DNA of 64,000 bases, from positions 1,302,001-1,366,000 of the forward strand of contig JAVHJL010000003.1 of NCBI GenBank assembly GCA_036971715.1. The letters are read 5' to 3'. The stretch comes from Arthrobotrys musiformis (lineage: Eukaryota; Ascomycota; Orbiliomycetes; Orbiliales; Orbiliaceae). The position numbers were made by a program, and so were the translations under genes. The notes under the pieces were generated by a model. It worked only from the letters and a program-made list of their open reading frames with translations. It made no database searches and was not told the origin of the DNA. Positions within the stretch are counted from its first letter, which is position 1, and each line of letters opens with the position of its first letter. This document shows positions 46,063 to 56,595 of this stretch, piece after piece.

Positions 46063-46477
46063 TAACGCCCATTTGTTCCGGGTAGGAGGTGGGGATTGAT
46101 AGCGTTTTGGTTTTTGATCGAGTGCGGGATTATACGTGAGCTTGGGATGGGCATGGGTAGTAGGGGTTAAAAGCTTTGGATGTTTTTTGATTTCTTGAAA
46201 ATAAAGAAAACCCAGAAAAATAATTGTAAATACTATTGATAGGCTATCTATAGCCGTGGCACTACATGCCACCAGGAGCGATACTAATTAAAGGCATCCT
46301 TCTACACGTTCCCATCCTATAAACTAGTCCGGGGGTGGATACCCTCTAGTCTCGAGTGCCCTCACGCTTCGTTAATGAGTGCGTTGCTCCACCCAAAAAT
46401 CCAACAACCCCGCATTTCAGCCCTACCCGCCGGCAAACAGGATTGATAAGTTTCTATTTGAGGGGAAAACTCTATCC
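46063..46477. other. ADE5,7 3' region
   Basis: This is a short spacer holding the ADE5,7 3' UTR. No gene is seen before the tRNA. Confidence 0.55.
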
Positions 46478-46568
46478 GCTGCTGTGGTCTAACGGTATGA
46501 TGCTCGTTTCCCATCGGAGCAAATCCGGTTTATTGCGGGCGACACGGGTTCGACTCCCGTCGGCAGCA
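46478..46568 (+). tRNA. tRNA-Gly(CCC) with 20-nt intron
   Basis: The acceptor stem GCTGCTG pairs with CGGCAGC and the T arm has ACGGG/CCCGT with GGTTCGACTCC. The anticodon arm closes only if 46514-46533 is removed as an intron one base after the anticodon, the standard position. CTCGT then pairs with GCGGG, with one wobble pair and T-G closures. The mature length is 71 nt and the anticodon is CCC. T-rich terminators follow from 46580. Confidence 0.9.
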
Positions 46569-47704
46569 AATCCTTTAGACCTTTCTTTTTGCATTTTTTT
46601 GGTTATCCCATTCGCTGGCTGTTGCTGACGCACCTCAACCTGTTTCCTCTTGCTATTGGGTCAAATAAGAATAGTACATTGTCGACAATTGTAGATATAA
46701 CATCTAGCTTTTTGTATCTTGAAGATGTGCGATTTTGCCCATGTAAGGGTTTCCACACCAATAGGCTCGCCCTCTACGGCAAACACCGCGGTACCAAGAA
46801 CGAGCAATCAGTTTGGAGGTATGCTGCCTAGAAATATCATCTAACAGCATGTGACCCATATTTAAATTCGTAGATCCAAAGAGGAGCAGCAGTTAGGGTC
46901 ACTGTGCAGCATCAACGACGATGTGCTACCTGAAGCTATGTGGAATGGCTGCCTGAACATACATGTAAAACCTACGGAATTTATCGCTATTTTTTTTTAT
47001 TCCAGTTGTCGACCCTTTTGTATGTGCACTTCAACCGCTTTTGTTTGGGAGTTTATACCAAATATCGGTCCTAGAAGACTTTGCGTGAATGTACATGTAC
47101 TCTGTACATACGATAAACGTGTATCGTATCGGTATCTCACATTACCCTTGCCAGAATACAACAGCTGTATATTGTGTTGGTAGCGAATGTGATTCATGAT
47201 ACACCTCGGGGGCCGGCCGTGAGCTATGCATTAAAGGTCGATACAGGCTTGTAGTCTAATATAATTAAGAATTCGACCCTATCTTGATGCTTTAGAATGT
47301 GAACATATGTCTCACATGTATACAGCGCTATTGTAATGTGACTGGTCTGTAGGCCTACTCCTGGATATCTTGAGATATATATGTACCCCTTGCTATTGGA
47401 GATTTAGAGTGGAATGGATTTGGGTTTGGTGGGTGCGGGAAGTTTTACTATATGCTTCGAACTCGTGCGCCCACTCAAAGCCAGCTCCGGCTCTTTAAGT
47501 TAACTGCCTATAAATACCCGCTGTCCTACTACACGTGTCGCATCATTGTAAAAAAAAAATTAAACCAGCAGATATCGTTAATTTATTGAGTGTAGGCGTG
47601 TATCCTTCCCAAGTAGTTTAACTCTCATACGGTCTATATATCTAAAATATACACCTACTCTACCCTTATATCCGTCTCTCAATTTGTCCCTCTCTTTGGC
47701 AAAC
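46569..47704. other. Intergenic region after tRNA-Gly(CCC)
   Basis: No gene is supported. Short frames at 46589-46831 and 46923-47183 have no recognisable composition. Confidence 0.5.
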
Positions 47705-48891
47705 ATGAGAGATAGAAATTTATCTTTACAATGGCTCGTTCGCACCCTTTTCATTTTCCTGGTGATATTCCAGCAGCACATAGCGTTTGCGGAAGACTCG
47801 CCCTTCTATTTGGGTAGCTTCTCCTACCTACCTGTCGACACCAACGCGAGGGACTCTCTGACAAGTCTCAAACCATCGCCGGCGAGAGGTGAATCTCCCG
47901 AGAGGGGCAGTTGTAAACAGAACCCCTCGATTTCGGCGTCATCCGGTGGTTGGTCCAGATATTCAAAAATGACGGCTGGAGAGGTAAACGAGGACTGGAA
48001 AAAGTATAAAGGAGGATCTCGATGTCGTAGAAGAGATATAGTAAGAATGCGATGCCTGCACACATTTGTGTTATTTGTTTCTTCGCCCCTTCTACCAATT
48101 CCATAATATGGATTTGTGAAGTCGAAACACTTATGCCTAGCTAACTAACAGCCCCCGCTTGACCATATCCTAGTTGCTCTCCTTAGCCATAGACACGTAC
48201 ACCACAAGCCTGTGGCATATCTACGGGATCATCAAAACTCGACAGGAACATACAATGACAAAAACCGAGTGCGAAGCTAAAAATGCCGCCCTTATTATAC
48301 TAGGTTTCCTGTTTACAGGCAACAACGAACCTAACGTCTGTACAACGGAAGTTGTCGATGAAGAGAAGATCTCGTGAGAAAAATATAACAACGATATCAC
48401 CGAGGTAAACAAATTGATGACAGAAATGTATGACCTCATAGACGCCTGGGTTTGTAAATACAAGATGACGGAGAAAAGCAAGACGTATTTCACTCTGTTC
48501 GAGAGAGGGAAGGATGATATTCGAACGAAACAGGCGGAAGTGCACATTCGACGTTTTCGCCTGTATATTCCACCGGTATTGCACTTTATGGAAGATTACC
48601 CGCCGGTAAGCACTACCACTGCCCCCTGGACTATTACAATTATTATATTCTATTGTAGAGAACGCGATTTCCTTTCTAACGGATATCTGAGTACAGCTTC
48701 TTGAATCAACATTAAAACAATCGACAGAAAATATCGGCGAAACCGCAGAGAACGCAATAGCAAAACTAAAGGAACGAGCCGCATTTACCAAAAAATCAAT
48801 GCAGATTTTCGGAAAGAAGGAAAGAACGCAAGAAAAAAAGGATGTCATTAAGAAATTCTGCAAGGAGGATACCTCGCCTACGCAAACTTAA
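47705..48891 (+). CDS. Orphan secreted protein, interrupted by an in-frame TGA
   Basis: I do not recognise this protein. Three exons (47705-48040, 48174-48605, 48697-48891), all joined in phase 0, form a 320-codon reading frame with one internal stop, TGA at 48375-48377 (codon 180). The N-terminus MRDRNLSLQWLVRTLFIFLV followed by IFQQHIAFA looks like a signal peptide. The middle holds several Cys and a Ser/Gly-rich stretch. The last exon is charged and helical (ENIGETAENAIAKLKERAAF) and could form a coiled coil. I tested the GT starting one base before the TGA (GTGAGA); no nearby AG restores the frame. The gene may be a recent pseudogene, or the first exons may end there as a 179-residue protein, or an unseen intron may exist. 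A long frame on the other strand here is a shadow. Confidence 0.45.
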
Positions 48892-49143
48892 CTGGATCCC
48901 CCCTCTCTCGGGTTCCCATATGCACGCATATCCTAGCTAGCCACTCATGTTTCTTTTATAAACATAAATATGATATATCTACTCTGTAGCCCGGCCATAC
49001 CACAATTTTAACATGAAATGCATAAAAATACAATATTTTAGCTGTAGCTTTCGATGGTATATATAATATAATATATTCCATCTCGAGTCCCAAAAACAGG
49101 CTTACAACACCAGGGCGAATTGGTCTCATAATATTAGTCCCCG
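48892..49143. other. AT-rich spacer in the orphan island
   Basis: A TATATAATATAATATATT tract lies near 49059-49077. No gene is seen. Confidence 0.5.
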
Positions 49144-49590
49144 ATGGTGCATGATAGTCTAGATCGAAGCGTTCAACAGATAAAAGTAATCTCAGACGAG
49201 GAGCGAAGCAGCCTCGATGGTATATATACGCCTACATGTCCTCAGTTTAGCTTGAGCATGCAATTGAGCTTCGAGGACGTCCCGTCATGTTACACAGCTT
49301 TCTTCAATAATACAACGACGTTAAATCGTCAGTTGTGTTGTTCTCGAAAACCCACATGTCGACAACGTGGATTCGTATACCTACCGACTACCACGCCGGC
49401 AAGGGGAACTAGCAGCGCGAGCGGCCCGTGGGTCAACCCGGTGATCAATATCAATGCATTCCCATTTCCCCTACTCCATCACGAATCAGCTTATCAAACA
49501 ATAAATATATTACCGCAGCGTGGAAAAAAGATTACCAGATTCTTTAAATTTATAAATGACGAGGCAGCCAGCTATAACCATTACATCTGA
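49144..49590 (+). CDS. Possible orphan protein of 148 residues
   Basis: This is a single open frame with an ATG start and no family that I recognise. The predicted protein has five Cys, including an adjacent pair in QLCCSRKPTCRQ. It also has a short Ser/Thr/Pro stretch and a basic, aromatic C-terminus (ITRFFKFINDEAASYNHY). There is no clear signal peptide. A poly-A-rich stretch follows the stop. It sits between two other unrecognised genes. Length and composition make it only somewhat better than a chance frame. Confidence 0.25.
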   Translation: MVHDSLDRSVQQIKVISDEERSSLDGIYTPTCPQFSLSMQLSFEDVPSCYTAFFNNTTTLNRQLCCSRKPTCRQRGFVYLPTTTPARGTSSASGPWVNPVININAFPFPLLHHESAYQTINILPQRGKKITRFFKFINDEAASYNHYI

Positions 49591-49685
49591 AAAAAAAAAA
49601 GAAAAGAAATAAAATAAAATAAAGTTTGAAGCTTGGAAACGTAGTTACGCAAAAATATATATAAGTGCCCAAAGTAAAATGTGTA

Positions 49686-50952
49686 TCAGGAAATCAGCAC
49701 CCCCATACTCCCAAGCTCGGTATAATTCCACCCCTGATCCTCCCACCCCCCCAGCGGTATCCTCAGCGTTATAGATGGATAATAATACTTATAATAATGA
49801 TCTTTGGACGCACGATTAACACTAACCTGAACTGGGGAGTTCTGCCCGTATACCGCTACATTCTTCTTAGCCAACGACAAATACCTGAACACCTGCCTTG
49901 GGGGCACCCTCCCCGTCGAGACTATAAAAGCGATGAGCTGGGGAAAATTCATGTACAACAAAGACTGCGTCGGGTTCGTTTCGCAACCCGCCACGTTGAA
50001 GAGGCGCCTCCAGCTTTCCCGCCATGGCCAGTCTACATCCTTTTTATGGCGACAGCTTTCCCCGGGCGAAGTACATGACTCTTGAACCATTTCTAAATGG
50101 TATTCAGAGGAACGTGATTGCCGCGGGGTTATAGATGCTAGGGAATCGAGTCTGATAAGAGTTGAGCTGCTGTTGTGGTAGCCAGGTTTCGGGAAATAGA
50201 GGAGGGTGTGGGTTGCTTCATTCTCCGGTGGAGATACCGCTTTAATCGTACTCTTCTTACTCCAGTACCCCACAAACTCCGATTCGTCGTCTTTGAAGGG
50301 ACCATGGTAGACCAGACTACCCCACTCGGTAACTTCGAATAAATGTCCCAAGACCTTATCAGCCCTCCAAAAAGTCGTTTGGTTCGCTGGTAAAGCTCCT
50401 TCGTGGGTTGTCATCCCGTCGCTTTTTAGAATGTAAGTCTTTCTGAACACGCAGAAGAATCCGTCTTGGCCTGGATTCGCTTTCAAAAAGTTGTCGACCA
50501 CGTATTCTGGGAGGAATTGTGGGCTTTCGACTGGTTTGTATCTTCGCCTTGGGGGTGGTGGCGGGGGAGGAGGTGCCGCGTGAGCGGTCGGGGTGGTTGT
50601 AGTGGGTGACGCGGGGTGCCAGTAGAATTCTGGGGTATCGAATGCATTGAACGGGTTGTTTAATGTGGCACCAGGACGCCCGGCTGGACCCGTTTGTCGA
50701 GGGTTCGGAGGGGGCGAGGAAGGAGAAGGGGAGGGGTTCGTAGGCCTGGCCGTCGTAGGTCTAGGGTAGCAGGGAGTTCAGCGTACGCATACGGTGTCGC
50801 CTCCTCGACGCTGGGGACGAACATTTCATGAAAGTTCCCAAGGCCGTGGCCGGGATATGTACCCCGTCCGGGGAGTTCGTGGCTTTCGAATTCCTCGCCC
50901 TCTTCCCTCTCCCGTACCGCATCTTGGACAAGCGTGATCGAAGATACCAACT
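49686..50952 (-). CDS. Unrecognised gene, 5' end not resolved
   Basis: The main 3' exon (49686-50760) encodes about 358 residues and looks genuinely coding, but I do not recognise the family. Its N-terminal part is Pro-rich with a run of eight Pro before RRRYKPVESPQFLPEYV. A compact region follows with many Trp and Tyr (PANQTTFWRADKVLGHLFEV, GSLVYHGPF, KKDVDWPWRESWRRLF) and no membrane helix. An upstream exon (50823-50952; EREEGEEFESHELPGRGTYP) joins in frame through a 62-nt GTTCGT...TAG intron. A 32-nt intron with a GTATGC donor gives the same frame and cannot be excluded. Further 5' coding DNA up to about 51420 is possible, but I could not find a convincing ATG. Confidence 0.55.
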
Positions 50953-52201
50953 CTGCAGTTTCATATCTACGATCGTATTTGTGATCGATGGATTAGCTTC
51001 TCGCATTATGTATCAAGTATGAGTAGACTATAGAGGGAACCTACCGCGCAGACGCAGTATTCGACACAAACGGTGCGAAATGCTCCATCCCGTCGATCTC
51101 GAAATATCAAGGGAAGAAAAGACCCAATTGCTCCGGTGACTCTTTGTGCGGTATGGGTACGAGACCAAATTGCTCCGAAAAAAAAAAAAAAAAGACCACA
51201 GAACTCGAGCAAATTTATGGATACACCTCCATAAGTATATACCGAATTCAATCGTAACACCCAATTCTACATCGAAATCCTCACAGCCCCGAAGTGCGGG
51301 GCGCCATGCAACCAACGCGCGCGCACGAGCAAACCTCGATATCGAAAAAATCCACCAGCCTCGTGCGTAGGCGATCATGCCATCGATCAGCCTCACAAAC
51401 GCCCACAGAGCGAAGCCTTTCAAACGTTCCGAATTCTACTTCCTTCGCGCTATATATCGTGACAAATGCAATGCAAGGAACACCAATCCTGCATATGCAC
51501 TACAAATAGGAGAATTCCTGAAAAAAGGGCCGCAGATATGAATGCGATAGCTATACTAGACATCCGGCATATGCGCATGCGTACTTATCTATAGCATCCG
51601 CGAGACCGTACATAAACTCACCCACTAACGCACATTATTATAACCCCAAAAACAGGAACATAGATCTCGAATATCAAATAAGATAAAGGCATTAAAAGCT
51701 CTGTCGATTTATGTAACATACACGATAATGAATCGAAAAAAAAAGTGAAAGAAAAAACACGTCGACACATCTCCAGACCGCAAAGGAAATGCCACAGAAA
51801 AAAAAAGTTTACATCATCGAAAAAAAAGATAAACGGTCAGGAGGGGTTATAAACCAAAAAAAAAAGAGTCCATGCAATCCTCATGCGTACACCAGTAACG
51901 TAGTAGACATCAAAGCAGGAGCTTTCCATTAATACAGTTTAGTAGTAGGATTGTATCTTTTTTTTTCCAAACAAGGGAGGAAAAAAACACAAAAAAGGAG
52001 AAGGGAGGTAGAAAGTAAAATGAGATGAGGACGCTGACAGTGTATTCTCGCCAAAGCCGAAATAGCAAAATACAAAAATAAAGGTGTGAAGGAGGGGGTA
52101 TGATTATGATAGGTGGTGATGGCATGCATGCTTGTGAATCAGCAATGAACAAAAAAGTTTCGCGGGGTTGTGATAGTGTCTTTGTTTTATGCTTTTATGC
52201 T
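50953..52201. other. Region between orphan gene and SMI1
   Basis: The part up to about 51420 may hold 5' exons of the unrecognised gene on the minus strand. The remainder is A-rich and has several short poly-A runs (51179-51195, 51735-51840). It fits SMI1 3' UTR and spacer. Confidence 0.4.
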
Positions 52202-53845
52202 CTATTTGTCCTTCCCAAGGTCGACATCCTCCAGCCCATCTGCTAGAGCAGTAACCTCTTTGGTTGGCTCCTTCGCTTTGGGACTGGCTCCCCTTTCCGA
52301 CTCAGCGGCTTTCGATGTCGTCGGTGTGCTGATGAGATCCGACAAATCCTCAACATCATCCTTCTTCTTCGTGACGCTGTTATCAATAATCAGCGGCGGC
52401 GGTGTCTCCGTACTCCTAGTCGACTGCAGACTCGTTCTCGCTGGTGTCAAGATAGTAGGCGTCGTTGGCCCAGATCCAGTCGCCGAGGTTGGCATGTCTT
52501 CAAGGGCTCTACCAATCGGACGGACAGCCTTAGGCGCATGGATGGGGGATAGCGACTTCGACGGCATCGGTTCTCGGGATCCATCCGGTCGAATAATTGG
52601 CGAGAGTCCGATCATTGGCGAACCAGGTGATGCTGTTCCTGGACCAGGGCGTGGTCCAACTGGTCCATTCCCTGTCGCGACATGAGGGGGTGGGCCTGGC
52701 CGTCTCCTCATATGAGGTGGAATCTTCCTGCCATACTTCTTATCCGTCCGTAATCTCAAGATATCGAAATACCCAGGCTCAACTTTCGTTGTCTTCAACT
52801 CACGGAGCTTGAGCTCGCCGCTGTCTTCATCGACATACCAATTGCTGCCTTCCAGATCGTCGGCGACGGTGGCAAGGAACGAAGCCCACGATTTGGCAAC
52901 AACGTATTTGCAATCGTAATCTCGTCCGAACATGATGACTTGACCCCACTTTCCGGCCGGTCCAGGCGCAAGATCGATACCGATGTTGTTGCCACCCCAG
53001 TCACGGACCAATGGGATCCATCCCGGGTGGCAGTAGACCTTCTGAACCGCACCGTCCGGCTGCGAATCCTGTCGTGACATCAAAACCGCCTTATTCAGCG
53101 TACTTCCATTCGGGGGTGCTCCACCACGCGGGCTGGATGGTCCGCTAGACGGTCCGGCCTGGGGCGGTGGCCTTGCAGCCTGAGCCTGGGCCTGCTTCTG
53201 CAAATACTCCGCTCTAACGATCTGCCATTGCTTCCACTCATCCAAAATCTCCTCACAATCCAGCAACATAGCACCAAATATTATCCCTGTTGGCGTACCT
53301 CCTCTTTCCTGTCCGTCGTGGATCTGTAGGGACTCTCTAACCTCCATTGGTAACGAGCAATCTAAATCGTGTTCTAACTCATTGATATCGTTTATCGTGG
53401 AACCTTCGCAAAGCTGGTCCCATAGCTCCGGGTAGTTTTCTTCGGCCCATCTATCGATTCTCATCCAGGAGTGGGAAATAGGGGGTGGTGGGGGTGAGCC
53501 GTCGGCATTGAATTCTTGTAGCGGTATTCCAGATATCGCCGATCCGTCCTTTCTCGAGGCAGCACTAGATCTCGAACCGGGGGAGTAGGGCGCACCGGGA
53601 CTCATTGGCCCACCGTTGGAGCCCCTGTACATGTCGTTTCCATCTGCTGAGGATGCAAGGTGGGTTGAAGATCTCGAGGCAGGGTGTCCGAGCTCGTCAT
53701 GGTAAGGCGCACCGTCCATTCGCGATGATACAGAGGAGAGTTCGGGGTGTCTGCCAACACCAGGGTAGGAGGAAGCAGCCCTGTAAGGTCCATCTAAGGT
53801 AGCATGTCGGTCATCGGATGTCATAGCATGCCAGAAAGTTTTCAT
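52202..53845 (-). CDS. SMI1: Cell wall assembly regulator SMI1/KNR4 homologue (GS-1 type)
   Basis: In yeasts Knr4 links the cell-integrity pathway to wall synthesis, and the Neurospora homologue is needed for glucan synthase activity. Here it is a single exon of 547 residues. The SMI1/KNR4 domain covers about 120-360: DRWAEENYPELWDQLCEGST opens it, then HDGQERGGTPTGIIFGAMLL and, after an insert, HPGWIPLVRDWGGNNIGIDL and GQVIMFGRDYDCKYVVA. Both ends are disordered and rich in Ser, Pro and Gly; the tail contains several TPT and SP sites. The insert between the two halves is Gln/Ala- and Pro-rich. The start is the first ATG. No intron was found in the coding part. Confidence 0.94.
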   Translation of the reverse strand: MKTFWHAMTSDDRHATLDGPYRAASSYPGVGRHPELSSVSSRMDGAPYHDELGHPASRSSTHLASSADGNDMYRGSNGGPMSPGAPYSPGSRSSAASRKDGSAISGIPLQEFNADGSPPPPPISHSWMRIDRWAEENYPELWDQLCEGSTINDINELEHDLDCSLPMEVRESLQIHDGQERGGTPTGIIFGAMLLDCEEILDEWKQWQIVRAEYLQKQAQAQAARPPPQAGPSSGPSSPRGGAPPNGSTLNKAVLMSRQDSQPDGAVQKVYCHPGWIPLVRDWGGNNIGIDLAPGPAGKWGQVIMFGRDYDCKYVVAKSWASFLATVADDLEGSNWYVDEDSGELKLRELKTTKVEPGYFDILRLRTDKKYGRKIPPHMRRRPGPPPHVATGNGPVGPRPGPGTASPGSPMIGLSPIIRPDGSREPMPSKSLSPIHAPKAVRPIGRALEDMPTSATGSGPTTPTILTPARTSLQSTRSTETPPPLIIDNSVTKKKDDVEDLSDLISTPTTSKAAESERGASPKAKEPTKEVTALADGLEDVDLGKDK

Positions 53846-54078
53846 GGCAGATGCAAACCCGCTGTTTGGGGGTGTAGACGGTCAGCTTGGATGACGTTGG
53901 AAAGAGCGAAGGAGTAAACCTAGCAGTAGAAAGAAAGGATGGAGAGTATATTCTCAGGGGTATATCAACATACGAAGACATCGTGAAGGGTAGAGACTGG
54001 CGTCTGCTTTGACTATTCTAGTGCAATCAAGGTCGGTATTTCGGTGTTCGGTCCGAAGAAACAATCTAGCGATCCCGT

Positions 54079-54321
54079 ATGTCTGCCCAAGACGATGGGA
54101 GTGGTTACGACGACAAAGAGTTGGAAGATGTGGAGTTGGAGGTTTCGGCAGTCGAAAAGTCGAAAGGTCAAAAGATGAAGGAGGTCGTCAGATTATGGAA
54201 ACGGATGTTGGATGTATTCCGGGAAGATGGACATTGGCCGGGTTCAAGTAGCACAGAGCAGCAGCAGCAATGTCTCGATGCAGTGGACTTGATTGAATGC
54301 AAACGGGGTGGGAGAAGGTGA
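54079..54321 (+). CDS. Possible small protein of 80 residues
   Basis: This is a short frame with an ATG start, divergent from SMI1 by about 230 bp. The translation is acidic at first (DDKELEDVELEVSAVEKSKG) and then helical and basic (KMKEVVRLWKRMLDVFREDG), ending in a Gln run. The stop overlaps a GTGAGT sequence that could be a splice donor, so the frame may be the first exon of a longer gene. I recognise no family. Confidence 0.3.
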   Translation: MSAQDDGSGYDDKELEDVELEVSAVEKSKGQKMKEVVRLWKRMLDVFREDGHWPGSSSTEQQQQCLDAVDLIECKRGGRR

Positions 54322-56595
54322 GTGGAGAGAAGATAGATGGAAGTCAGGACGGGATGGGATGTGGTTACGTTTTTGTTTGGTTGGAAAAAAGGAGCTGTGC
54401 AGGACGGAGCTGCGTACGCCTGAACAATCAAACCTGTAAAATCAAACAACTGAAACGCACTGCACCGCACTGGGACCTGTGGGTTTCGGCAGGCAGAGCT
54501 GGGAAAGCAGAAATGTGAAATCCTCGTCTGGGTTCGAGGCTGGATGTTTGTGTCGATGCGATGCAATGCAATGCGGGCAAATGTAGCAAGTAGAGGGCGT
54601 TTTTGGGAGAATGCAGTGAAGATGAGGCCGATTGATGGAGGTCAAAGGGATAACAAGATACTTCACTTCACTTCACTTCACAACTTCACTAAAACATCAT
54701 CCCAAAGTCCGGACGAACGAATAAAACATCCACACACAATTTCAAGGCAAGTTTAATATAATACAGTAATTAAGTACCTGCTTACTTATCCAAACCACCA
54801 GAAACCCCCAAAAAGGGCGGGAAAAGGGTCAAAACCGAGTCGGCAAAGCACATCCCCTTTCCCCAAGCAGCAAAGCAAAGCAAAGCAAAGCAAGCAAGCC
54901 AGCGCGGTGACCGGCTCGACCAGGGTCCCCCAATTGCAAATGGACTATCGAAATTAAAGGCCCGAGCAAGGGAGTCTGGTTCGCGGTACGGCACTGTGCC
55001 AGATAGATATCGTCCTATACTATCATACGTGCATGCATAATTCGATCGCAAGAACAACCGAGTCCTACTAACTACTTAACTAGCTTGACAACTTTGACAT
55101 ATCGATCGCTGACACCTGGATACTTCTTCTCAAGAGGCATCGTCCACATATCATGTCAGTTTTTCACAATCACGGGGGCGTGAAAGATCAAAAGAGGAGG
55201 TCATCCTCCCAGCGAGTGCGAAACCAAAAAAATCCTAGTAGCTGCCCTGAAAAGCCCTTGTGAAAAAGAGAATCAAAGACATGCATCTCGATTCAGAAAA
55301 GAACAAGGAAAGAAGAAAAGAAAATATGCAAAACCCTCAATCGATCAAAATCAGGGACAGAGATCCCTTTCCACACCCCCCTAAGCCAATTCCTGCAAGT
55401 ATGGCTTGCGCAAGGGAAAGAAAGAAAAAAAACCTGCCTGTCAGATCCGGTTCCTCTCCAAAACAAGCTTATTCCTCAAGGCCTTCTAGAGTCTTGGTAA
55501 ACTCCTTGTCGGCAGGTAACTCTGACTTTCCTTATTTCCTTATTATTCCAAGCAATTGCCCTACCGCCGGAATGACGATTGAACCGACCAAAAGAACACA
55601 CCAAATTCCAGTTATCCCACTTGAATTCCTCCTCCTGTCTTTTTATTTTTATAGATCAAGTGCAAAAATTTAAGTCCCGATTGTAATTGCTCGCATCCTT
55701 GCGCGAATCCCTCTACTTGCAGCCACGACCGTTTTCTGGTTAGAATCGGTCGCAGGTCGGAGCTTTTCTCGCCTCGACGGCCGATTGGCTGGCTGTGCAA
55801 AATGAACAAAATAGCAGAAACTCCCTGAAAAGTCAAAGGTACCCAATGACATCGCTTCGAATACTGGTTAGATACTTCTAGATACCTTCGTTCATGAATT
55901 CAGATCCCCAAAATAAATCGGTATGGACGATACATGTAGCAGATAAAATAGTAATATGAGATATGGCTGGCCGTGAATCATGGAAAATATAGCTATACAG
56001 CCTTAACCCCCAGAAATCTCAACCCAATCGCATACCAGGCTTTGCATGCTTTATATTATATATATACACCGAACCATAATAAAAACAACTACCAATTGTC
56101 ATCATTAAGCAGACATCAAAAAATGAAATAAAAAAGGCGACAAGAAGAGAAAGGAAAGAAGAAACTCTAAAACTGTTGTCGCAAAAAGAAGAGGAAGAAA
56201 AAAGAATAGAATCGAAGAATCCCAGGGTCCACAAACCCAGAGAAGGAAGAAGCGGCCAAAAACATGGACTCGCAAAGAGGCGGGGGTAAAAAAGGAGGAA
56301 TAAAAAAAAACGGATTTTGGGTAAAAAGAATCGAAATCGTAGCCCTCAGTTCAAGCTTGTGAGGGCTTCTATCTAACCAAATCCCTAAGAACGCCCAATT
56401 TTTTGATATGTCGATATCTTTTACACGGATTAATGAGAGGTCCACCACTCTCCAGCCCTCCAACCAGCACACGCCCCCTGCTCCTCATTTCAGCCACCGT
56501 AAACTTTTGTTTGTATACCACCCAATATAATCGCCAACCACAAGGTTTCCAACCCAAGTACTATAAATTCTGCACCTCAAAAAAGGCTTGTATAT
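54322..56595. other. Intergenic region between SMI1 and VRG4
   Basis: No gene is supported in 2.3 kb. Simple repeats include a CACTT tract (about 54662-54681) and an AGCAA tract (about 54857-54896). A-rich sequence from 56100 to 56310 is probably the VRG4 3' region. The frame at 55260-55673 lacks an ATG start and has low-complexity content. Confidence 0.5.

Noticed and set aside
48375..48377. Selenocysteine or reassigned TGA
   Set aside because: Ascomycetes generally lack selenocysteine insertion, and TGA is used as the true stop in several genes of this window (MDH, CWC21, ADE5,7, eRF1).
48300..48863. 187-codon minus-strand frame
   Set aside because: It is antisense to the orphan secreted gene, whose exons have good splice sites. 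The antisense product is hydrophobic low-quality sequence. Because the sense gene has a stop, this remains the least certain rejection.
55260..55673. 137-codon frame rich in Lys/Arg/Glu
   Set aside because: It lacks an ATG at its start, has low-complexity composition and no adjoining exon.
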